DNA of 64,000 nucleotides from assembly GCA_022577435.1 (NCBI GenBank), contig JAKOON010000099.1, positions 110,001 to 174,000 on the forward strand, in the 5' to 3' direction. The stretch comes from Embiotoca jacksoni (Eukaryota > Chordata > Actinopteri > Embiotocidae). The position numbers and the translations under genes are program-made. The notes beneath the pieces are model-generated. The model made no database searches. It saw only the letters and a list, made by a program, of their open reading frames with translations, and was not told where the DNA came from. Positions 25,621 through 37,500 of this stretch are shown here, piece after piece. Positions within the stretch are counted from its first letter, which is position 1. Every line of letters starts with the position of its first letter.

Positions 25621-25649
25621 TTACACATGTGAATCACGTGTTTTCTTAA

Positions 25650-26134
25650 TAAAAACACAACTCAGTCAACAAAAACACCAGCACCGTTTATTGTCTTATC
25701 TCCACCGGCTTGTTGCTATGATCTTTGATATTTTGGTTTAAACTTTTAAAAGACAAATCATTAGAACTACTGTTTCCCGGTTGATTTAAATAACAACAGT
25801 CAACAATAATAATAACATCGTTAGTTTGAAAGTAAATATAAAAATGCTTCGTCTCAGTAAAGTACCATCTATCTATCGATCAATATTCACCTGCGGTGTG
25901 ATAAAACTGGCCTCAATGTTGAGAAGTCTGAGCTGACGAGTCTTCTTTGAACGCGGCATCTGCGTCACAGAATGGCGCCCCATGTCGGGACTACAATCAT
26001 GGCGGCACCAAACAAGTAGCGCTACCTCACACGCATGCGCAGTTGTCTGTTTCGGTCGCCTAATGTGACATTTTAATTATGCATGCGCGAGACAGAAGCA
26101 CGACGCTGACATTTAGCGGCCTGTCCTTTGATGT

Positions 26135-26177
<43 letters not shown>

Positions 26178-28138
26178 GACACAAAGACTTTAAACGCAAC
26201 ATGAGAATCGTCCGGATGAAAACACGCACATCAAAAGACATATTTGGCTCTGACGTCATCCCTCCGTTTGGCCTCGTGTTCTGACGTTGATCTTGTTCAT
26301 TTAATACAACAGTGTTCTTCGTCAGGGAACCAAATGTTCTCCAAAAACAAGTACAAAATAAAGCAGGCCAGTCATCAGTGACACAGCAGGCTGTGGTCAC
26401 ATCGCTGTCCCGCCCTGTGTGCACCTCCACCCGCCTCTGAAGCAGGCCGGACACGACCCCTGCAGGCGGATGAGGGAACTGCAGAAATACATGGTAAGCT
26501 TGTTTTGAAATCTCAATTTAAAAAAATCTATTTATAGTGTGAAATCACGCCTTGAACACGGTCCCAATAACAACTGCATGTAAACAAAAAAACAATCACA
26601 CTAAAACACAATGAATGTGTATTCAAAACAACGTACAGGACTGGCAAACAAATTCAAAATGTATGGAAAATCAATCAGACGCTCTCCAGTTGACCAGATT
26701 AAATGCAAACCCAGTTAATTACCCAGTAAATATATTCGCTCCAGTCTTGTGGTAAAAGCCAGACAGCGTGTGTACGTATATACGGCCGAGCCTCGTCCAC
26801 TGACTGTAAACAGAAGCCTTAAAGTAAAGTCAAGTCTGAGGATCTTTTATAGTTTCCTTCTTGACGACAAAAAAATAAACAACAACACTGAATGTCCAAC
26901 AAAGTGTTGTGTATTTTATTTGACACAGAGCTCCACTGCTGTCCAAAAAAAATCTATTAAAAACACATCAAAGAGCCACACTGACCCTTCATAATAACTA
27001 TAATAATAACAACAATAATCATCAACTTTTTAAAGGTACAAAGTGCTTCACACCGAGAAGCAAAATAAAATCAACATAACTGGATAAAAAGATGAATCCA
27101 AAAGCAGGGTGTGTAGAAGGGGATTCAAATGAAAGTAAAAAGACAAACAACGTGAATACTGAAACAAAAACCAGAGAAGGCTGTCCAAAACAAAGGTGTT
27201 TAAAAAAGGGATTTAAAAGACGTCGGTCGATTATTCGCCGCTGAAAGGAGTTCCCCAGCAGACGCCGGAATTTGTTTTGGGGACGTCATTGTCAGTTGCA
27301 GAGTTTTGAAGAATATCTGATTACTTTTAATAATAACTGACTTCTGACACTTTGTGGGAGGAAAAATGTTATGACCGTCAGATCTCAGAGGTCAAAGGGC
27401 ACGGTAGCTCCTTAAGGCGTAACGCCTTCGACAGTGCGTCAGAGAAAAAAAACCTCATGAGGCGAGATTGCTCAATTACATAACAGAGAGGAATGGCGTG
27501 ATGCGTTCGCTGACCACGCCTTCCGTGGGGTGGGGTGAGATCTGTCTGAGCAGGCTGCTTTTTCAAGGATTTAATCACTTATTTGCAACTGAATTCTCGG
27601 GTAGATTAAAGTCGATCAGATCATCTGAGGGTCGTTCTGAGACGTCTGTCGGCTTCGCGGTTGCGAAGTGTTTGTCGGTTTTAGTCGACAGTAAAGAAAT
27701 CATTTGCTACAGCTCGTCAGGAAAGGTGTTTCCTCCATCACCTGCTTCTTCACCTGAAATAACAAAGAGGCGAAGCAGCAGTCAAAAAAAACCACAACAC
27801 TTTATATTTATCTCCTTAATGAGGAGTTTGAACACTTGTGTCGCTGAATAACGGCCAGAAAAGTGTTACTGCAGAGCGTTTCGACGTCACAGTGGGGCTG
27901 ACCTTTGACCTTTTGGATGTCACATGTCGTAAAATGTGTATCCTGTTCAGTCACTTGATTGAAATTTTGTCATTTTTAGCGCGTGAAATCTGGCGTTATG
28001 GCCAACAGAGGTTCTGTGAGGTCACTGAGTTGATGGTTCACCGGATGCGCGGGATGCTCCGGGTGCATCGCTGCGTTCAACAGGAACAATCTCTGAAGCT
28101 ATCGATCAACCTTTGTGTGAACTGAAGTATACAAGTTG
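25650..28138. other. Intergenic region between the cul1 promoter and the 198-codon gene
   Basis: AT-rich DNA with no supported gene. It contains a TG microsatellite (26137-26175). The right end should include the 3' UTR of the next minus-strand gene. Confidence 0.6.
26137..26175. repeat. (TG)n microsatellite
   Basis: A short uninterrupted TG tract. Confidence 0.95.
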
Positions 28139-28224
28139 TCAAACCGGTTTCTGTTTCCTCTTGGCCTGCATCATTTCCTGCTGCTGCTTCAGTCGTACTT
28201 CCTCCAGACTCATACAGCCACCTG

Positions 28225-28293
<69 letters not shown>

Positions 28294-29314
28294 TCAGAAG
28301 ATCAACAGCAAACACACTGAACATCGCACATTTCTGTCCGCAGCTTCAGCCGAGTCTCACCAACACTGCTGGGGTTGATGGACACGTAGGCCATCGCTCT
28401 GCTCAGCCGAAACTCCTCCAAAGCCGCGAGCTCCGCCTCCGCCTCTGCTCAGCCAATCAGACATCGCAACAAGAAAATTACAAAGAACAGGGAAAACAGT
28501 GGCTTGAACCCACAGCACTGACGGCGACTCACTTTTCTGGATCTCTCTTCTTTTCTTTGGGTTCGGAGGGATGACGGTGAACGCTTTGTTACTAAAACAG
28601 AAAAACACATTCAGGTTTAATATATTTAGCTGATGCAGAAGCTGCAATACCAGCGAGTGCCACTAGAGGTCGGCTCCAAAAAGCCTCCGGCTCCATAGAC
28701 TCCCATTCAACTTCTCTCATCAAATCCAAAGTGAATAAAATGTGTCCATCAGTTATCTCGGTGTTGTTAGCTAAAGTCACTCCTTCTTATTAGTTTTCTG
28801 GAGGTCCATCTGAAAATAATCCCTCATTCATTAGAAAAGAAGATTCAAGAAGACCTGTTTTTGGGGGCGTGTCTGTTTGATTGACAGGCCTGTGGTGCAG
28901 TCAGGTTACAGCTATCGGTGGGCGGGACGTAGTATCGTCAGGTTTCCGATCAGATCGGTCAGATCCACCGCTGGCTCCTCCCCCAGCTCGTCCAAATATG
29001 GTCACTTCCTGCTCCAAACCGCTCCGAACTAGCAAAGATGGTGACGGACAGAATCTGAACTGGAGGCTGGGACAGACACTTAATGATGTCAGAGTGAAGC
29101 TGACCTTTGACCTTGGAGACAAAAAATACCATCCTTTTATCCTGTTTAAATATTTGTGTGAAGCTTTGTCGCACTCAGCGCATTATTCTTGAGTTAAGGC
29201 CACGAACGTGTTCTGTCAAATTATTGGGAAAATTCCTTCAAGGCGTTCCTGAGATATTACATCCAAACAGTTTGAAAATGAAACGTTTCTGTGGCTGAAG
29301 TGCAGCGTCACAAA

Positions 29315-29380
<66 letters not shown>

Positions 29381-30658
29381 GACCCGGGATGATGCAGGGA
29401 AGCTCCCCGAGGAGATCCTGGTGGTCCGACAGGCAGACTGACGGTGAATGGATGCGGCCTGGAGCGCTTCACCTGACGGCCTGCATGCCAGCGGCTGCTA
29501 AAACCCGGGATTAACCCGCTGCAACAGATGGCCGCAGACAGCAGCGCGAAGCAGGGGGCCTCAGACCGGCCAAATACGGGCCTGCACACGATCAGGAGTG
29601 AGGAGCGCTTTTAATTTGAAAGGACACAAGCAGCATCCAACGGTGTGCAGCACAAACAAATAAAGGAAAATCACGTGTTGGATATCTGGTTTCCAAAGAG
29701 ATATTTCAGGCTGGATGTCGATGATCCACAAGATGTCGTGTAGAAATAGAAAGCAGATACCAAAGGAGAAGTAAAGAGCTCTTGTTTGAGGAAAAGCATG
29801 ATTTTAAAAACCTTTAAGTGACTGAAGAAGAACCAAAAATATTGAAACTGTATGTTAAGGGTTTAAAATTGTTACTTTAATCCATCAGATGAACTTTTTT
29901 TCTGAATAAATCTGCAGCTGTTTTTATTTTGAAAACTTCTGTCGGAAATTCAGAAGTCTGACTTTGTGGTTCAATTTCAATAGTAAAAGAAGAACTAAAC
30001 GTAACCACACTGGTGATGGTTTAGTTTGTATTTTAAACCCTGGAAGATGCCTCAGTTGGGTGTCAACAGGAATAGCAGCTAGAAAAAGTCCACGTGCACC
30101 ACATAACACATCTTACTTTTGCAAATGTGCAGGTCAGATTCCTCTTTTTTTGGTCTGAGAATATATTTCCAGTAGAAACATGCAGTGAAGCAGCTTTTGA
30201 AGCAGAATGAGAAACTAAAACCAGCTTCCTCTTTGTCCCGCTCAGGACCCGCAGGTGTCCACTGAGCTCCATCCTCTCACGTCTCACCTCTGAATTGCGT
30301 ATCTGCCTTCGGCTCTGACGCTCCGCTGCTCCTTCTGCGCCGGAACCGCCGTCTCGTACCGGCACTGCGGGTTCGTTTTGGTTCCGTTCTCGGTGGGTTT
30401 AGGAGTGATGGAGGAGGACCTGGCTCTCCTCTCGCAGCCCGTCTGGGAGGCCGGTCCCTTCGCCCCGGTGGTGGCACTCTCACACCTGCCACTCTGCGGG
30501 CACCTCGGGCAGCTCGACGCGCGGCCTTTACGCACAGCGGGCACTTTGAGGGAACTCTCTGCCCCGCGGGCCGCTTTTACCTTCACGGGTTTGGGTCTCT
30601 GGAGGGTTTTCCTCGTCGCCTCCACGGGTTTGGACTTGATAACTTTTGTTTCTGGCAT
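28139..30658 (-). CDS. Unrecognised basic 198-residue protein, four exons
   Basis: Exons 30658-30288, 28591-28533, 28444-28361 and 28221-28139 join with clean GT/AG sites and matching phases to 198 codons plus stop. The first exon encodes a low-complexity, Lys/Arg/Pro/Ser-rich region starting MPETKVIKSKP. The last three form a compact region that looks conserved-domain-like: NKAFTVIPPNPKKRREIQK, then KAEAELAALEEFRLSRAMAY, then GGCMSLEEVRLKQQQEMMQA, ending KRKQKPV. Predicted features are high basicity, a charged C-terminal helix, and no signal peptide or membrane segment. I cannot name the family, and a nuclear or cytoskeletal role would be guesswork. A GTTGCTATGG half X-box lies 120 bases upstream at 30783-30792. 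Confidence is in the gene model, not the function. Confidence 0.75.
28227..28291. repeat. (CA)n microsatellite
   Basis: A CA tract of about 65 bases within the last intron of the 198-codon gene, ending just 5' of its final exon on the sense strand. Confidence 0.97.
28640..29046. mobile_element. Interspersed repeat family R1, copy 2 (inverted, longest)
   Basis: In reverse orientation it carries the whole of copy 1 (28792-29012) with few mismatches. It contains about 20 extra bases after GGATCTGAC that copy 1 lacks, and extends on both sides into segments shared with copy 3 (CCATCTTTG end; GGGAGTCTATGGAGCC and GGTATTGCAG arm). It is located in the first intron of the 198-codon gene. Confidence 0.8.
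29319..29377. repeat. (CA)n microsatellite
   Basis: A pure CA tract of about 59 bases. Confidence 0.97.
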
Positions 30659-30799
30659 TTTTTTAAAATTTCAATCCAAAGCTGCTGTCTCCGGCCTCGA
30701 CGTCTGGAAGAGACGCGTCATCTTCTGCCGCCTCGCGCCTGCATCAAAGACAGAAAATCTCAACTTTGGTTTCTGATGATCCGGTTGCTATGGAGCTGC

Positions 30800-32770
30800 G
30801 AACCGAGCGACTCCGGAGTCAAATCTTAACAAACTGGAGCAACACTTCTTGTTCGGAGTTTCAAAATAAAAGCTCGCTGTAGAAGGCAAACTTTGTATAA
30901 CAATAGGAATCTTGGACTAAGTTAAGACTTCTTAAATCAATATGGAGAGCAGGTGTTCTTGTCATTAATCATAGGGGATCAAATTTGTGCACATGTCTCA
31001 GTCCTTTATTACAATTTTTTTGGCTAATAGCATCGGTTTATCAGGTTCATTTCTGGCAGCAGACTTGAATTTTATCCAGTTTTTCATCAGATCTAACAAA
31101 TAAACTTCCACATTAATTAATTAATTAATTGAATCAAAAAAGGTTCCATGAAGCTGAGATGATTCATGGATTGATCCATAAATCAACACATGAAATCAAC
31201 ATGAATCAGCAACAAATTCACCAGTTTTAGCTTCTCAGGTGTCAATATTTTATTTTATTATTTTTTTTTTTGTGTGTTCTTGTTGATAATAAACCAAGAA
31301 ACTTAACAAACTAACAATTTATCAGAGAAAAAAAAACGACTATCAGATTTATTGATATCAGAAATAATAATTACTTTTGGCTTCCTACATATCAGCTGCA
31401 TATTTTAAAATCCACTTTAAAGTTGACAGTAAGAGAACCACTCCCCGATCACCTGAACACTTACTGCATGCAGACACACAGGAGACCATCACCTCATCTC
31501 CATGGCAACATCCCACCCACCTGTCTGACTCAGCTGAAGCGGACGTTTTATTTTGGCGGGTTTCCGGTGTGATCCGGGCCGTGTGTGCTCACTTTGATGC
31601 AGCTGCAGATTAACGTGAGTGACGCAGCACCGTCTGCGTGTTGTCCAGTGACAGAAACTCATCCGATTACTGGCACGCGACGACACACAGGTCACATGAC
31701 CACAAACTGTGACATTACATTTACACAGAATATGAGATGCAGTTTGTTTAGATTTTTCCAATAAACTATTTAATAAAAACAGCTTGTTGAAAAAAATCAA
31801 AAGCATAAATAAAAATGTTAAAAAAAAATATGTATTTATTTTACTGACCTGTTGCCAGTTAAACTAGTTAGTTGTGTCATGTTTGACCAGGTGTGTGTTT
31901 TTGTATGCTTTACACAATTTTTCCAGTCTTTTGTTGCCCCTGTTACACATTTTTGGAAACTTGTTGCTGCCATCAAATTAAAAATGAGCACATATTTTTC
32001 AGAACAAAATAAATATTTCTCAGTTTCAACAGTTGATATGTTGTCTTTTTTCAATTAAATATGAGTTTTTGCTGCTTTTCCTTTGGTAAACAGTTTCAAT
32101 AGTTCTGGAGTACTAATTCACCCATAACACCCAAATCAGACACCTTGATTGTTATTTATTTATATGTCGATGTGTAAGTTCAAGTTGCAGTGCTGACACA
32201 GCCGATAATAAGTGTGTTATTGAAATAGTTTTACATGCTCAGTGATGGAAAAGTATACTTTTGACATTAGTTGCCCTATGAATGTGAGTATTTACATTTT
32301 ATGGGACTCCAGTGAATTAAAAATTTACATATTGCCCTTTTTTACGCAGCTTCATTTATCCAAAAGCTTTTAAACTATCATCCAAGATCCATTTATAACA
32401 ATACAATTTATTGCCTGATTAAACTTCCCACTAAACATCAGTTAAAGGTGTGCAGCTGCTTTTATTGTGTATTTTGCTGAATGTTGAATTCAGCTCTTTA
32501 AAGGAGTATTTTCTTTCTATTTTTATGACAGTAAATTCGTCTTTTGTACCTGCATGTTACTTTTCGGTTCAATGACTGAATTTAAGTTGAACTAACATTC
32601 ATTTTAGGTCCATTTTCATCTATATTTTTATTGTTGAAACAACATTATTTCAGGGGGGGGAAACCTGATGAGAATCACGGTGAAATTTCATAGATTCAGT
32701 GTTAGTTTGCAGTCTGAGAACACGTCTTCCCCCCTGTATGGGTCTGTGTTGTGTTACTGTATCACAGTGC
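30800..32770. other. Intergenic region, divergent between the 198-codon gene and phc3
   Basis: AT-rich, with no open frame or repeat of note apart from short A/T runs. The head-to-head arrangement of flanking genes means it separates two divergent promoters. Confidence 0.6.

Positions 32771-32772
<2 letters not shown>

Positions 32773-32854
<82 letters not shown>
32773..32854. repeat. (TG)n microsatellite
   Basis: A pure TG tract of about 82 bases, immediately upstream of the phc3 CpG island. Confidence 0.97.
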
Positions 32855-32856
<2 letters not shown>

Positions 32857-32879
32857 TCCTCGCGGTCCTCCGAGCTCTG

Positions 32880-33470
32880 AGTGGTGCTGTCTCGCCTCTG
32901 TCGCCGAGCACAAACTGCCTTCCATTGCACTTCTCCAGCAGCGGACCGACCAGGCCCCTCGCAGCCGCTCCACGGTGGCCCCGAGCCGGGCTCATTCCCA
33001 CCGCAGACCCGGCACGTGAGACGGTGGTGGAACACCGGTGAGCGGCGGGGCTGCAGAACCCGTCCCGGCTGCCGGATTCACGGACTTCTCCGCGGAGGAG
33101 AGAAAGAAGAAAAAAGCCCCGGGATGTGATGAAATCCTAAACAAAGTGCGACACACACATGATAAACGGGCCCCGTCTTTGAATTGCAACTTTGCGCTTT
33201 TTGGCTCGGTGCAGCTGGGGGGGCTAACGGCGCAGGATCCCCGGTGAGGTTGTCGTCTGGGGAAGGGTGACGCGCTCTTCACGGCAGCTCCTGCGCTGTC
33301 AGACGAGGAAGTGAGGCTTCATACACGCCCCGTTTACAGCCTCGCGACCCCGCTGAAAAAAGCCCAGAGCCGTTCATCACACAACCCGAGCTGCACACTT
33401 CCCCAACATGCGGCTGCTCTCGGATGGACGAGCCCCGGAATAACCTGCAGCACGACGCCGCTTTCAGCAG
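32880..33470 (+). promoter_or_regulatory. phc3: Probable phc3 CpG promoter and non-coding first exon
   Basis: A CpG-dense block ending in TTTCAGCAG then GTAGGTGACC (33470/33471), a plausible donor. The next acceptor on this strand that leads into coding sequence is at 34576-34577. Transcription start is not resolved. Confidence 0.5.
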
Positions 33471-34596
33471 GTAGGTGACCGACGTCCTCTCCGCGGAACG
33501 TGGACATGACAGTTCACTAAAATGTTATTATCGTGAGACTTGTGCACCGTGCAGGCCTGTCTCCATCTTTTTTTTTTTGATAGTCACATGCATGATGTCT
33601 GGTCTAACTGTCAGCAGCTCATTACAATCACCGCCTGCATCGTCTGCAGAGGGTGAAGTGAGGCTGACGCGTTCAGTTCAGGGGCTGCAGGCCAGATGTC
33701 AGCATCTGCCCGCACGGCCGTCGGGTGGCACCTGCTCGCGTGCTGATGTTGGATGCAGCTGGAGCACGCATTTAAACCAGAAAAAGATGTTCAAACCTGA
33801 CGTGCAGCCAAGCTCCACATGTCAGCTCCTGACAGGGTGATCCTCGTTCAGCAGAGGGACCGCAGGAAGAAGATCCATAAACTACCTGTTCATTCTAGAC
33901 TGAGATCAGCTGGTTATTAAAATAACTTTTTAAATCATTTAGGTCGGTTTTTAAAAAACAAAGTTTTCCAAAAAAAAGTCAGCACTTCCAGCGCTGAAAT
34001 GTGATGGTTTTCTAGTTTTCTTCTTTTTTTCCAGAAGTAAACTGAAAATCGTTGAGTTATTGAATTGTTGGACATTAAACCACAGTGAGTTTTTGGTTAT
34101 GATGCCAATTTGTTGACATTTTATGGACCAAACAACTCGGAAAATAAGTGTTCGATAAAAAAAGAACAAAACAAATAATGTTGTGCTCGAAGAATTATAA
34201 CATCAGATACGACACTTCCACTCTTAAGAGTTTTATAGTTGTACTAGAAGAAAACAGTTTGGCCGGGGGGGGGGCTTCCTGGAGCCCCGCTGGGGCCCCT
34301 GTGGTTCACCAGGACACGTTTTGGACTGCAAAACAAAACATATTATGAAGCACTTCTGTTGCCTGTTATATATAATTTACCTGCATCACCTCCATGTTGA
34401 TTCCACAGCCGGCAGTTATTGGTTGATTTCGTGGATTTAACAGGATAATTAATCATTTAGACAATAAAAGAAAAAGAAAAATTCATTGATAGAAAAGAGT
34501 TCATCACGCTGATGTGACTCGTTTGGAATATAACATGCAAAAAGATGATCATAACTAAATGTCCGTCTCTGTCTCAGACTGCTCCAGTGTTGAAGG

Positions 34597-37500
34597 ATGG
34601 ACCGGGAGCTGGTTCGGCCGAGCCAATCAGAACACGGAGAGCCCTCCAATGGAACCAGCCCTCAGGCCACGCCCACGCCCGACCCCTTCACCCCAACGAC
34701 CCCCACCCCTCCCCGTCTCATCCCCAACCCCATGCTCCTGGACTCCCCCGCCCCCACGCTAACACCCACCACCTCCTCCCCTCCTCCCCCCCTCACCCCC
34801 CGCCCCCTCCGTCTCCGCGACACTCGGACTGAAGGTGGCCGGAGCTCCGTCCCCCCACGTCCTGGTCCCCGCCCCCCCGAAACTCACCTCCACCGCAAGC
34901 CCCGCCCTCCGCACCTACTCCCGCCCGATCCTTCCGTCCCCATCGGGCGTCTCCAAAGCATCTCCGACCACACAGACCTCCTCCTCTCTTCTTCCTCCCT
35001 CCTCCTCCTCCTCACCTACCGCAGCCACCACCGCCTCACCCCTCCTCTCCTCCTCCCCATCTTCCTCCGCAACGCACAACAGCACCGCCATGTCGACCAG
35101 GATCCCCGCCGGCCAGACCAACGGGACCACGAGGCCCGTTTCCACGGCGACCTCCACACCCATCACGCCCTTCCACACGCCGGCCAGCCCACCTGGCAGA
35201 CAGGTAGCGCATGCTGACATCCGTCTGTAGAGAAGGGAAACACTTTACTTTAGAGAGTCAGATTCAAAGATTCATTTCACTTTAATGTCTGGAAACAGAA
35301 GGAGACTTGGCTCCTTTTCTTTGCCCCGGGTTTCGCCTGTCAGGCTGCACACAGGCTGCCCCGCCTCGCTGCTGCCGCATGACGCTGAGAGGAAGACCTG
35401 CAGACAAAAAAGTTACCGCCAGATATTTAATTTACAGAAAATATTTTCCTAAAAGTACACAGGAATCGAACATCAGACGACGACAGCAGAAAAGATGCAA
35501 AAACAGGATTTAAAGTTCATATTTTTGCATTAACATTACAGATGTTTTGTTTCGTTTCACTGCTACGACTAGAAAAAGCCCAGAAAGGATTTCTAGCATT
35601 GTTTTTACTGGACGTCAGGAGTCATATGTGCTGTGTATTGTACGTACTTCAGTGATAGCGGTAGTAAAAGTACTGGTTCTCCTTCTGGGAGAAGAAACGG
35701 ACTAAATGAAGCAGATTCAGGAGTTCTTCCATCACAAATGAACTCCTGAATTCACTCCAGTTTTGTTGCTTTTCTTAAACGATCAGCGGCAGATTGGTGA
35801 GAATCAAAAACAAAAATCAAAAGAATCGACCCACAAGGTGTCCATGAAGTCCTGAAAACCAAATCGGACTTTTATTCTTTTTAATCACACGGTTCCCGGT
35901 TTAAATCCGAACATTTATTCAACATTTACTGTTTGTATTTAACTTATAACTTAAGAAAATGATTCATTTTAATTAATCGCGGGGGGAACTAGAACTCGTA
36001 CCGTCAGAGCGTCGCGTGACTTTAACTTTAACCTCATTCACTTTAACCTCTCAAAGACAGACGAATTTAAAAATAAGATTTCACGATCCGAACACGACGT
36101 TGAGATTCGGGTGTTCAGCCGACCGACAGGAGGACGTCTACCGCCTGAAGCCTTCCACCTTCCACCTGTCAGCGTGGGACTGCGGCGGGTTACCGTTTCC
36201 TCTCTGCCAGCTTTCATCTGTTTCACATCCTCAACTCTTTGTTTCAGAGATGTGAACTTGTAGTCGAGCTGTGAGGAAGCCACAGCTGTTGGTTTTATCT
36301 CTACTTTCCAACTGGTCGGCTTTTTTTTAATTTTTTTTAATTTTTTTTATCAAGATCAAAACTTTGATTGCAATGATGATACAGATTTAAGGCGAAAGAA
36401 AAGAAAGAGAAGAAAGCATAAAGGAAGATCAAAAGATCGGCGAATAGATGATGGCTGAAAATAAAGAGAGATGAAAAGAGCTGCGACACGTTTTTCTGCT
36501 CAGTGATGATGGATATGATTGAAACTGCGGTGAATGTGAAGCTATCGAGCTTTCAGTGATGACTCAAACATTCACTGGTTCCAGCCTCACTAATATAAAC
36601 TCATACTGGTTTACCTGCCTGTTATAACAGTGAACTGATTCATTTGCTTTTATTCAATCTGTGATGATACGTTTGAATATTTTATGGCAATTAGTCATTC
36701 AATAATATATTTAAATTTAGCTTTTTGATCGAAGACAAAATTAAAAAGTTTCAGTGGTTCGACAGCTCAAATGGGAGAATTTACGGGTTTTATTAAAAAA
36801 TCTTACAACTTAAAAATAAAAATCAGGATTTTCCTCCGTTTTCTAACATTGTGTTCACTAAAATGATCAGTGGAAGTTTTGACATATTAATCACTAATTA
36901 AAAAACATGATTTTGATCAGTGTTCCTTTAAATTGCGCCTTTCCAAACAAACCAGTCTGACCTGACCGAATAAAAACAACGAAATTTCAATTAGAAATTT
37001 ATACAACGTCAAAAAAACAACTGAAAATAAGACGTCAATTTCTTTGGATTGGGTTTATTTCCATTTTTATGTAAATGACCTTCAAACAGCTGCCTGCAGA
37101 GGAGGAAAGTGTCGAGTTTCAGAGTTTTCATGACGTAGAAAAGTGAAAGTAAGGAAACTCACGATTCAGCAGTTTTTGTTGAGTTTTGTTTACTCGCAAA
37201 CATAATCACATCTTGTTCTCGGAGGAAATGTAATAAAAAAAAGACATCCAGACTCTGAATCTCTTCCTTAACTGCCTCCCTCTTGTCCCCCTCCCCCTTA
37301 TCCTCCCCCTCCTCCCTTTTTTCCAGGTATCACAGGCTCTTCCTGTGGGCACACCTGGTCTTGTGCGAGCCAATCAGAGCACCTCCCCTGTCAGGCAGAG
37401 GGTATCCCAGCAGACTTTGCTCCTGGGGAAAGGTCTCAAAGGGTCCGGCCCGGACCAGGTGCTGCTCAGAGCTCAGATGGTAAACACGCACATAAAATCC

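Noticed and set aside
25197..25649. A plus-strand open frame starting MAAELLNNESGKQ in the CpG island
   Set aside because: The island better fits a minus-strand cul1 first exon with a consensus donor. The frame turns into low-quality Arg/Ser-rich sequence and matches no family.
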